A DNA stretch of 7,065 bases from Treponema sp. (GCA_017963165.1 JAGCTZ010000078.1:1-7065), one strand, 5' to 3'. Numbered from the stretch's first letter, positions 1-4,818 are shown. Made by a program: numbers and translations. Notes: generated by a model from the sequence alone, not told the origin.

Positions 1-4
1 AAAA

Positions 5-94
5 CTACTTGCTCTTATGTCGATTTCTTCTAAGCATCTTCTTTCGCTTATGTGTCGCCATCTTCTGGCGCTTTCTTTTCTTACCACAAGGCAC
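5..94 (-). CDS. bS22-like (AURKAIP1/COX24 domain) small basic ribosomal protein
   Basis: A 29-residue reading frame that starts with GTG and ends with TAG. The peptide begins (M)PCGKKRKRQKMATHKRKK and ends NRHKSK; more than half of its residues are Lys, Arg or His. The spacing of basic residues (KKRKR, then KM, HKRKK, LRRNR) matches the AURKAIP1/COX24 family, which includes mitochondrial mS38 and the mycobacterial small-subunit protein bS22 that sits in rRNA near the decoding centre. Family membership is my recognition from memory; a role on the 30S subunit is inferred. The GTG start is supported by an AGGAGT ribosome-binding site (101-106) six bases upstream and a good promoter at about 126-153. 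The gene is monocistronic on its upstream side, because the miaA terminator lies between it and miaA. It is easily missed because of its size and GTG start. Confidence 0.82.
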   Translation of the reverse strand: MPCGKKRKRQKMATHKRKKMLRRNRHKSK

Positions 95-125
95 GATGGC
101 ACTCCTACTTTATAAAGTGAGTTTA

Positions 126-153
126 TTATTACAAAAAAAGTTTGTTATGTCAA
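126..153 (-). promoter_or_regulatory. Sigma-70-type promoter of the bS22-like gene
   Basis: On the minus strand a perfect TTGACA (148-153) is followed after 16 bases by TAATAA (126-131); AATAAT with a 17-base spacer is also possible. The spacer contains a T7 run. The predicted transcript starts near 119, giving a leader of about 25 bases that contains the AGGAGT ribosome-binding site. Confidence 0.75.
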
Positions 154-195
154 GTAGATTAGGTTTTAGGGAATAAAAAGGGGAAATTATTGATT

Positions 196-244
196 GTACA
201 AATCAGAAAAAACAGTCCAGAGGACTATTTTTTCTGATTTGTAC
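196..244 (-). terminator. Long perfect hairpin, likely bidirectional terminator after miaA
   Basis: A symmetric palindrome: a 17-base-pair outer stem (196-212 with 228-244), one mismatch (213/227), a 5-base-pair inner stem AGTCC/GGACT and a 3-base loop (219-221). The outer stem carries an A6 tract on one side and a T6 tract on the other. On either strand the GC-rich inner hairpin is therefore followed directly by a U run, the layout of a bidirectional intrinsic terminator. Imperfect pairing continues outward to about 184 and 257. It lies 113 bases past the miaA stop and upstream of the next minus-strand promoter, so it most likely ends the rpoZ-miaA transcript. Confidence 0.75.
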
Positions 245-257
245 GATAATAAATCCC

Positions 258-320
258 TCGGCCGCACTTCGTTGCGTCCTACCCCTTCAAGCGGGGCACA
301 TCCCCGCAACACCCCTGTTC
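258..320. repeat. GC-rich intergenic patch with two small hairpins
   Basis: This stretch is far richer in G and C than its surroundings. It contains CGCA-CTTCGT-TGCG (263-276) and a 6-base-pair hairpin GCGGGG-CACAT-CCCCGC (291-307), ending in runs of CCCC. Composition and nested hairpins suggest a dispersed intergenic repeat of the REP type, but only one copy is visible here, so that label is an inference. Confidence 0.4.
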
Positions 321-334
321 CCTAATCCCTGTAA

Positions 335-374
335 CCTAACACCTAACACCTAGCACCTAGCACCTAGCACCTAG
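335..374. repeat. Heptamer tandem repeat overlapping the miaA 3' end
   Basis: Consecutive 7-base units: CCTAACA twice (335-348), CCTAGCA three times (349-369), then a partial CCTAG (370-374). Degenerate relatives (CCCTAAT, CCTGTAA) precede it from about 320. On the minus strand the unit reads TGCTAGG and encodes the last residues of MiaA (L-G-A-R-C) and its TAG stop. Confidence 0.9.
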
Positions 375-1304
375 AATATAATTCTTTATCCTAATGATAT
401 CATCAAAACTTCCCACATAATCAAACCGCTTTCCAAAAGCAATATCCCTCACATAAGTAAACTGCTTTTTAGCATACTTACGGCTGTTATGTTTTATGGC
501 TTCAATTATTTGTTCGTGGTCGGTGTATTCAAACCATTCGTGGTAGCCAATTGCTTTAAGACCAGGAGAATCTTTTGTATAGCCGGCGTTTACAAGCTGT
601 TGAACTTCCTGCTCAAGCCCCTGTTCTATCATAAGGTCTACACGCTTATTTATACGCTCATACAAAAGGTCCCGCGGCGGCTCCAGAACAATAAATGTAA
701 AATCATACTGTTGGCGAAGTTCGGGAGCTTTTGAAAATTCACCGCGTGTTTTTCCGCTCAAATAATAAACTTCTAGCGCACGGCAAATACGGTATGCATC
801 GTTTGGATGGATTTTTTCTGCACTTACAGGATCTATAGATTTTAATTCTTCGTACAACGCTGCATTTCCTTCTGTTGCAATCCGTGTTTTAAGCTTTTCG
901 CGTAAAATAGGATCGCTGACAGGAGTTGGCGGCACACCATATAAAAAATTCCGTATATAAAAACCAGTTCCGCCACAAACTACAGGTATTTTTTCGCGGG
1001 CAATAATTTCCTTACAGGCACGGTCTGCATCATCTACAAAATCACTTACATTGTACTGCTGGTCTGGATTTAAAATATCAATAAGATGATGTGGAATAAG
1101 TTTTCTAAGTTCAGGCTCAGGTTTTGCTGTGCCAATATCCATTCCACGATAAACAGCCTGACTGTCTGCGCTTATAATTTCTACGTTTAAAATAAAATGA
1201 CTGCCCGATTCAGAAAACAATTCTTTAGTCAGGGCAGTCTTTCCAGAAGCCGTAGGAGCAAAAATTACGATGACAGGAATCTTTTGAACCTGTGTTTCGT
1301 TCAT
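357..1304 (-). CDS. miaA: tRNA dimethylallyltransferase (tRNA A37 isopentenyltransferase)
   Basis: Transfers a dimethylallyl group from DMAPP to N6 of adenine 37 in tRNAs that read UNN codons; cytoplasmic. The 315 residues are normal length for the family. Visible signatures in order: P-loop APTASGKT (16-23; the family usually has G at its first position), ISADSQAVYRGMDIGTAKP (44-62) with the conserved Asp47 and the substrate-channel segment, GGTGFY (111-116) with the conserved Thr113, the DAYRICRALEVYYLSGK segment (169-185), GLKAIGYHEW (248-257) and YAKKQFTYVRD (277-287). The gene follows rpoZ with only four bases between stop and start and has no strong ribosome-binding site of its own, so translational coupling to rpoZ is likely. 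The C-terminal five residues are encoded by the heptamer repeat and are probably unimportant for activity. Identification is secure. Confidence 0.97.
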   Translation of the reverse strand: MNETQVQKIPVIVIFAPTASGKTALTKELFSESGSHFILNVEIISADSQAVYRGMDIGTAKPEPELRKLIPHHLIDILNPDQQYNVSDFVDDADRACKEIIAREKIPVVCGGTGFYIRNFLYGVPPTPVSDPILREKLKTRIATEGNAALYEELKSIDPVSAEKIHPNDAYRICRALEVYYLSGKTRGEFSKAPELRQQYDFTFIVLEPPRDLLYERINKRVDLMIEQGLEQEVQQLVNAGYTKDSPGLKAIGYHEWFEYTDHEQIIEAIKHNSRKYAKKQFTYVRDIAFGKRFDYVGSFDDIIRIKNYILGARC

Positions 1305-1308
1305 TACT

Positions 1309-1506
1309 CTACTGTTTTTCTTCGATACGATAATTTACCTTGTGATTAAAAAGCTGACGTGCAGCTACACAAACAACCTTATCATAATTAGCAGCAATTT
1401 CAGGATCGTTTACTTTTGCCATCTGATAAGCACGTCGGCTTGCAGCCACTGTAATTTCGTAAATATTATCATTAAACTGAACAAGCTGTTCCAAAGGAAA
1501 AATCAT
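1309..1506 (-). CDS. rpoZ: DNA-directed RNA polymerase omega subunit
   Basis: A 65-residue protein beginning MIFPLEQLVQFNDNIYEIT. It carries the omega core motif around TVAASRRAYQMA (residues 19-30), followed by a Pro/Asp-Lys loop and VVCVAARQLFNHK. Omega binds the beta-prime C-terminal region and helps RNA polymerase assemble. It is short, as expected for the Treponema form, and begins directly in the first helix. The ATG start is supported by AGAGG (1514-1518) seven bases upstream and by the strong promoter at 1533-1561. It is the first gene of a two-gene operon with miaA. The family has little sequence signature, so part of the confidence comes from the gene's size, motif and operon position. 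Confidence 0.88.
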   Translation of the reverse strand: MIFPLEQLVQFNDNIYEITVAASRRAYQMAKVNDPEIAANYDKVVCVAARQLFNHKVNYRIEEKQ

Positions 1507-1532
1507 TACAATACCTCTTATAATATCTTAAT

Positions 1533-1561
1533 ATTTTATCAATATAAAAAAGGATTGTCAA
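1533..1561 (-). promoter_or_regulatory. Sigma-70-type promoter of the rpoZ-miaA operon
   Basis: A perfect minus-strand TTGACA (1556-1561), a spacer of exactly 17 bases and TAAAAT (1533-1538), one base from consensus. The predicted start of transcription is near 1526, giving a leader of about 20 bases that includes the AGAGG ribosome-binding site. This is one of the best-matching promoters in the window. Confidence 0.85.
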
Positions 1562-1574
1562 TTATAACGACAAC

Positions 1575-1682
1575 GTCATTGCAAGCCCAATAGCATCCCG
1601 TCATTGCGAGGGCACAGCCCGAAGCAATCTACGACTGTATTATTAGACAGTACGTGTATTGTTTCGATCCGCTCGCAATGAC
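1575..1682. repeat. Palindromic dispersed repeat between rpoZ and the DUF285 gene
   Basis: An 11-base perfect inverted repeat, GTCATTGCGAG (1600-1610) and CTCGCAATGAC (1672-1682), bounds an element whose inner flanks are also related: GAAGCAATC near 1621 against ATTGTTTCGATC near 1658. A nested hairpin GGGC-ACA-GCCC lies at 1610-1620, and an ACTGT/ACAGT stem (1634-1638, 1647-1651) sits near the middle. A degenerate direct copy of the left arm (GTCATTGCAAG) lies at 1575-1585. The same GTCAT-GCG and CGAAGCAATC blocks recur at 4755-4788, which supports a dispersed family. It fills most of the space between the DUF285 stop and the rpoZ promoter. No U tract follows, so it is not an obvious terminator. 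Confidence 0.75.
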
Positions 1683-1691
1683 AACAGACAT

Positions 1692-2810
1692 TTATTTCTT
1701 CGCAGTGAAGAAACCTGGAGAATCAGCACCTCCATCTACGCGGGCGTAGGATTTGTCGGTCTTTTCGGCATCATATTCGGTGCCGGCACCGCCTTTAAGT
1801 TTTGGACAATCCTTGAACATGTCTGTACTATCTGTAATAACTGTTGAACTTGCCCAGTCTGCGTTTTTTGATACATATATTGTCACAAGATTATGACACT
1901 CCCTGAACATATTTTTTGTTGATGTGAGGTTTTTTATATCAAATGAACTCAAATCTATACTTTCAAGAGCTAAACAGCCATTAAATAACTGCCACATATC
2001 AGTAACATTACTTGTATTAAAATGACTAACATCAAGTGTTTTTACATTATTACAACCTTTGAACATCGCATTTATTTTGGTAACATTATTTGTATTAAAA
2101 TGACTAACATCAAGACTTCCAAGTTGTCTACATGACTGAAACATATATTGCATATCAACAGCATTACTTGTATTAAAATGACTGACATCAATTTGTTTAA
2201 TTTTGCTTAAGCCAGAAAACATAAAACTCATATCCTGAACATTTCGTGTATCAAAACTACTTACATCAAGAGTTTCAAGAGCAGAACATGTCTCAAACAT
2301 ACCTCTCATATTCTGGACATTACTTGTATCAAAGCTTCTTAGATCAAGATTTTTTAATGTTTTACAGGAATAAAACATTGATTCCATATTAGTAACATTG
2401 CCTGTATAAAAATCACTTGTATCAATGCTTTCAAATTTTGCTGGCTCGTTATACGATAATCCAGCAAACATTTTTGAAGAATCTTCGTTAAGGATAAGTT
2501 TTTTGCCAGATTCTATATAGTAATAAATCGAAGTATTTGCTTCGTCATACCAGACAGGGACATCTTTTTCTGCAATATCAAGATAGAAAGATACGTCGGT
2601 AGGAGCTGCTGTTGCTTTTGCAAATGCTGTTGCTTCTTTTGCGTTTAATTTTTCTGCATTCCAGAATATGTCATTTATTTCCAAACCCGGTTTAAGAGCA
2701 TAACCTTTTACAGGTTTTTCTTTCGGCTCTGGATCATTGTTACATGACACAAATCCCATTGTAAGAACTATTGCCATAGCAAGTACGACAAGATGTGTAA
2801 TTTTTTTCAT
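1692..2810 (-). CDS. BspA-family DUF285 leucine-rich repeat lipoprotein
   Basis: A 372-residue predicted envelope lipoprotein. Residues 1-22 form a signal peptide (KK, hydrophobic core, FVS) before Cys23, a relaxed spirochete-type lipobox. Residues 24-128 are a unique linker and N-terminal region. Seven perfectly spaced 26-residue units fill 129-310, with the pattern (L/I)D-S-FdTsNV-dM--MF--C--L that marks DUF285 repeats of BspA-like surface proteins. The C-terminus has a typical closing segment: MFKDCPKL (331-338), then a Gly-rich stretch and SYARVDGGADSPGFFT (354-369). Proteins of this family are implicated in adhesion and host-cell contact; a role here is inferred. The start is supported by AAGGAG (2816-2821) five bases upstream. 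The promoter is not clear; two hairpins lie in the upstream region (2830-2850 and 2872-2916). The gene looks intact. Confidence 0.93.
   Translation of the reverse strand: MKKITHLVVLAMAIVLTMGFVSCNNDPEPKEKPVKGYALKPGLEINDIFWNAEKLNAKEATAFAKATAAPTDVSFYLDIAEKDVPVWYDEANTSIYYYIESGKKLILNEDSSKMFAGLSYNEPAKFESIDTSDFYTGNVTNMESMFYSCKTLKNLDLRSFDTSNVQNMRGMFETCSALETLDVSSFDTRNVQDMSFMFSGLSKIKQIDVSHFNTSNAVDMQYMFQSCRQLGSLDVSHFNTNNVTKINAMFKGCNNVKTLDVSHFNTSNVTDMWQLFNGCLALESIDLSSFDIKNLTSTKNMFRECHNLVTIYVSKNADWASSTVITDSTDMFKDCPKLKGGAGTEYDAEKTDKSYARVDGGADSPGFFTAKK
1881..2426 (-). repeat. Seven in-frame 78-base repeats inside the DUF285 gene
   Basis: The seven 26-residue units are visible in the DNA with a 78-base period. 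A 20-base block, TGTATTAAAATGACTAACAT on the plus strand, recurs at about 2013 and 2091 and with one change at about 2169, so the central units are nearly identical while the outer ones have diverged. Such in-frame repeats can gain or lose units by recombination without breaking the frame. Confidence 0.85.
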
Positions 2811-2829
2811 AAAAACTCCTTCTTTTTTG

Positions 2830-2850
2830 ATTCCGAAGTGCGTTCGGAAT
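2830..2850 (-). promoter_or_regulatory. Perfect 8-base-pair leader hairpin upstream of the DUF285 gene
   Basis: ATTCCGAA (2830-2837) and TTCGGAAT (2843-2850) form a perfect stem with a 5-base loop. It lies just upstream of the AAGGAG ribosome-binding site (2816-2821). It could be an operator palindrome or a leader RNA stem; the sequence alone does not decide. Confidence 0.5.
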
Positions 2851-2871
2851 GAAATATTTTAAAATATAAAA

Positions 2872-2916
2872 AGGACACAACTTTGGTCATTTTTACAGAC
2901 CGATTTTTTGTGTCCT
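2872..2916 (-). terminator. Terminator- or attenuator-like hairpin upstream of the DUF285 gene
   Basis: A 9-base-pair stem, AGGACACAA (2872-2880) with TTGTGTCCT (2908-2916), encloses a second small stem GGTC/GACC (2885-2888, 2898-2901). On the minus strand the stem is followed directly by a T-rich tract (TTTTATATTTT), as in an intrinsic terminator. If the DUF285 promoter lies above 2916 this is an attenuator in its leader; if it lies in the AT-rich 2851-2871 stretch, it only blocks read-through from upstream. Confidence 0.5.
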
Positions 2917-3149
2917 GTTTTGTATGAGAATAATTAATTGTGTTACCTTTGTGGCAACGTCTCCCCTATTTGTTATGTATATAGTGCAAATATTAGGAAT
3001 AGAATCTCTCTCCATAACTGATTTTATTTTATGACAGGTTGGTGAAAAAAGCAAATTTTTTAATAAGGAAGAATACTCCTGGAAACTATTGAAAAGCTTC
3101 TTTTTTCTGACTTAACTTAGAATCTGAATCATGCCTTTTTTGAGAATTC

Positions 3150-3484
3150 TTCCCATAGAAAATCTATAATTGTTGTTTCTGTGGGAAAATGTTTTGTTGT
3201 TCTGTGGAAAAAAAGTATCATGCCTGTTGAATTTTCCCATAGAAATGGAAAAATAAAGATTTCTGTGGGAAGTTTTTCAGACCAGATTGAAAAAAGTCGT
3301 GGCGTTTTTAAGAAGTTATCCTATAGAAATCAAAACTAATTGTTTTCTATGGGAAGATTTACAAACCTATCTGAAAAAACTTGTAACTTTTTTAAAAAAA
3401 TTCCCATAGAAGCTTCATAATCGTCTTTTCTATGGGATTTTTTTCCTAGGTCTGCAGAGAAACGATTCCTTTTAGTAACATCAA
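3150..3484. repeat. Tandem array of four 84-base units, each with a 38-base hairpin
   Basis: Four hairpins of exactly 38 bases lie at 3150-3187, 3234-3271, 3318-3355 and 3401-3438. Each is built from a 12-base left arm (consensus TTCCCATAGAAA), a 14-base loop of variable sequence, and a 12-base right arm (TTTCTATGGGAA or TTTCTGTGGGAA). Linkers of 46, 46 and 45 bases share a looser consensus: a T-rich start, an ACC block, TGAAAAAA and a final T-run with AAGAA. Unit starts are 84, 84 and 83 bases apart. In unit 1 the right arm is partly duplicated (3172-3190 against 3197-3214). Degenerate linker copies at about 3021-3066 and 3100-3149 suggest the array was once longer. I do not recognise it as a known element. 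Its arms flank constant-length loops and its linkers are not unique, so it is not a CRISPR. Confidence 0.9.
3394..3444 (-). terminator. Intrinsic terminator of the serine hydrolase gene (array copy 4)
   Basis: The fourth array hairpin has a 10-base-pair stem (3402-3411 with 3428-3437) flanked by A7 (3394-3400) on one side and T7 (3438-3444) on the other. On the minus strand the stem is followed by AATTTTTTT, as expected for intrinsic termination about 50-100 bases past the serine hydrolase stop. The layout is symmetric, so it could also stop plus-strand transcription. The other three copies lack a comparable T-run. Confidence 0.7.
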
Positions 3485-3494
3485 TTCTTATTTT

Positions 3495-4724
3495 TTACAG
3501 AGAACTATATATTATATTCTTTATACACCTTGTTAAATCTGAGGTTCCTGTGTCACAGCGTTGCATTGTCATCACAAAAACAAGGTTATTAGCGGGGTCT
3601 ATTCCGATGTATGGGCCAAGCCAGCCGTCCCAGCCGTATTCGCCTTTTGTTGTAATTGACTTACATTCACCTGGATTTTTTGCAATGCGAAGAAGATTGC
3701 AATAAGTGTAGCCGCTTAGATGTGGCATTTTTTGATCAAACTTTTGCTGTAATTGTTCCGAAAGCTGAGCATTGGACATAAAGTTTACTGTTGCGGTATT
3801 TAATATTCGTTGTCCATCGAGTTGTCCGCCATTGACAAGCATAAGTCCAAAGCGTGCATAATCGTCTATTGTTGAACAAAGTCCGGCGCCACCACTTTGG
3901 AAAGCCGGCATTCTATCCATTTTATGAGATATTCCAAGATTGCAGGATGTAAATGGTTCAAGAGTGGCTTTTGGTGTACCGTCATTTTTTTCTGTTTCCT
4001 GCATTATACAGCGATATACATTTGAAAGACGTGGCTGTTTTTCTTTAGGAACATAAAAATCTGTATCTTTCATGCCTAGTGGTGCAAAAATATTATTATT
4101 CAAAAAGTTGCCGAAGCTGCAGCCTGCAATTTTTTCTATAACGGCACCAAGAATATCTGCGGAATAACCGTACTGATAATCTGTTCCCGGTTCAAAGCTT
4201 ACCGGTATTTTTGAAATACGCTGTGCAAATTCCTGTGTTGTGATTTTGTTGGGACCGGCAGCATCTGCATTTAATTCGTTTATAAGGTCAGAAGTAAGAT
4301 GTTCGCAAAGTGTTCCCTGCTCGCTCCAGGCGCCGTAGGTGTAGCCGCTTGTCATATTCAAAAGGTCTTGAATGAGGATTGGACGGGCTGCCTTGCGTGG
4401 TGTGCCCTTGCGTCCCGGGGTTTCGCAGACCTGTAAGTCTGCAAAGCATGGCAGATAAAAGGCAAGGTCCTGACCAAGATCCAGCTTACCCTGCTCTATA
4501 AGCTTATAGGCGGCAACGGCAGTAATAGTTTTTGTCATTGAATACATGCGGCAGATTGTATCGCGCTGGTATTTTTTTCCGTTTTCAAGGTCTGCATAGC
4601 CCGACTGCCAGTAGCCTACTTCTTTATTGTCTTTGAAAAGGAGAACGTTTACTCCGGCGACATAGTTTTTTGAGGTATATTCGTCAATTAATGGCTGAAT
4701 ATTTTTAAGATTTTCCAGATTCAT
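3495..4724 (-). CDS. Class C beta-lactamase-family serine hydrolase (EstB/PBP-like)
   Basis: A 409-residue member of the beta-lactamase/transpeptidase-like fold (Pfam Beta-lactamase, PF00144). In numbering from this start, S-M-T-K (62-65) supplies the acylated Ser and the Lys base, FEPGTDYQYGYSADILG (177-193) holds the second catalytic motif with the likely Tyr185, and GWDGWLGPYIGIDP (364-377) sits where the KTG/HxG-like motif lies on strand beta3. Family members include esterases, D-aminopeptidases and penicillin-binding-like proteins; the substrate cannot be told. No signal peptide is visible, so a cytoplasmic protein is expected. The frame is open upstream to an ATG at 4808, but that 28-residue extension crosses a dispersed repeat, lacks a ribosome-binding site and does not resemble the family. 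This start (beginning MNLENL) fits the family's usual N-terminal helix and lies six bases from a good -10 box. It ends next to the hairpin array. Confidence 0.9.
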   Translation of the reverse strand: MNLENLKNIQPLIDEYTSKNYVAGVNVLLFKDNKEVGYWQSGYADLENGKKYQRDTICRMYSMTKTITAVAAYKLIEQGKLDLGQDLAFYLPCFADLQVCETPGRKGTPRKAARPILIQDLLNMTSGYTYGAWSEQGTLCEHLTSDLINELNADAAGPNKITTQEFAQRISKIPVSFEPGTDYQYGYSADILGAVIEKIAGCSFGNFLNNNIFAPLGMKDTDFYVPKEKQPRLSNVYRCIMQETEKNDGTPKATLEPFTSCNLGISHKMDRMPAFQSGGAGLCSTIDDYARFGLMLVNGGQLDGQRILNTATVNFMSNAQLSEQLQQKFDQKMPHLSGYTYCNLLRIAKNPGECKSITTKGEYGWDGWLGPYIGIDPANNLVFVMTMQRCDTGTSDLTRCIKNIIYSSL

Positions 4725-4759
4725 GGAGTTAGTATATAACATAAGTGGGGATTTGTCAT
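4721..4759 (-). other. Possible 12-residue leader ORF overlapping the serine hydrolase start
   Basis: A short frame MTNPHLCYILTP with a strong GGAGG (4765-4769) five bases upstream. Its TGA stop overlaps the preferred ATG of the hydrolase (ATGA, 4721-4724), the classic layout for translational coupling. It needs transcription from above about 4770. It conflicts with the promoter proposed at 4731-4759, which would give an almost leaderless message, and its ribosome-binding site lies in repeat-derived DNA, so coincidence is quite possible. Confidence 0.3.
4731..4759 (-). promoter_or_regulatory. Predicted promoter of the serine hydrolase gene
   Basis: Minus-strand ATGACA (4754-4759, 5 of 6 to consensus), a 17-base spacer and TATACT (4731-4736, 5 of 6). 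An overlapping extended -10 reading, TG-T-TATATA (4733-4741), is also possible. The start of transcription would fall on or within a few bases of the ATG at 4724, so the message would be leaderless or nearly so. The -35 lies in the repeat-like block at 4755-4788. Confidence 0.55.
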
Positions 4760-4788
4760 GGCGCCCTCCGTCATATAGCGAAGCAATC
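4755..4788. repeat. Second copy of the GTCAT-GCG / CGAAGCAATC repeat family
   Basis: GTCATGGCG (4755-4763) and CGAAGCAATC (4779-4788) match the left half of the palindromic repeat at 1600-1629 in order and orientation, with a different middle. It overlaps the upstream end of the serine hydrolase frame and contains that gene's proposed -35 box and a GGAGG sequence. Relatedness rests on two short blocks, so this is a moderate call. Confidence 0.55.
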
Positions 4789-4818
4789 CATCCAGCAAAA
4801 CAATCCATAAAATATTTT

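Larger units (their letters stand above)
2811..3494. other. 684-base region without a convincing gene
   Basis: From low to high coordinate it holds the DUF285 ribosome-binding site and two leader hairpins (2811-2916), an AT-rich stretch with an imperfect inverted repeat GTTACC-TTTGT-GGCAAC (2942-2958), and two degenerate relatives of the array linker (about 3021-3066 and 3100-3149). The four-unit 84-base hairpin array follows (3150-3484) and runs up to the serine hydrolase stop. The longest interesting open frame is a 39-codon plus-strand stretch (3220-3339) inside the array, with a poor ribosome-binding site. I do not call it a gene. Confidence 0.7.

Noticed and set aside
1600..1682. The palindromic repeat as the DUF285 gene's intrinsic terminator
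   Set aside because: A stem can form, but no U-run follows it on the minus strand, so termination there is not supported by sequence.
1342..1847. Plus-strand open frames over rpoZ, the palindromic repeat and the DUF285 3' end
   Set aside because: They run antisense to secure genes or through repeat DNA and lack ribosome-binding sites.
3197..3212. DnaA-box-like TGTGGAAAA as part of an origin
   Set aside because: It is one base off TGTGGATAA but occurs as part of the repeat arm family, with no cluster of true boxes and no dnaA/dnaN context.
3220..3339. The 39-codon ORF in the array as an annotated gene
   Set aside because: The upstream purine stretch is a poor ribosome-binding site, there is no clear promoter, and the frame is broken in neighbouring units. 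Kept as a finding only.
3150..3484. The 84-base array as a CRISPR array
   Set aside because: Both the hairpin arms and the linkers are conserved between units, the only variable part is a 14-base loop, and no cas genes are present. Direct repeats with unique spacers are absent.
3150..3484. The array as integron attC sites
   Set aside because: Treponema integrons exist, but no GTTRRRY/RYYYAAC core sites flank the hairpins and no gene cassettes lie between them.
4725..4808. Upstream ATG at 4808 as the serine hydrolase start
   Set aside because: No ribosome-binding site, the added 28 residues do not look like the family N-terminus, and they cross repeat-like DNA and the predicted promoter.
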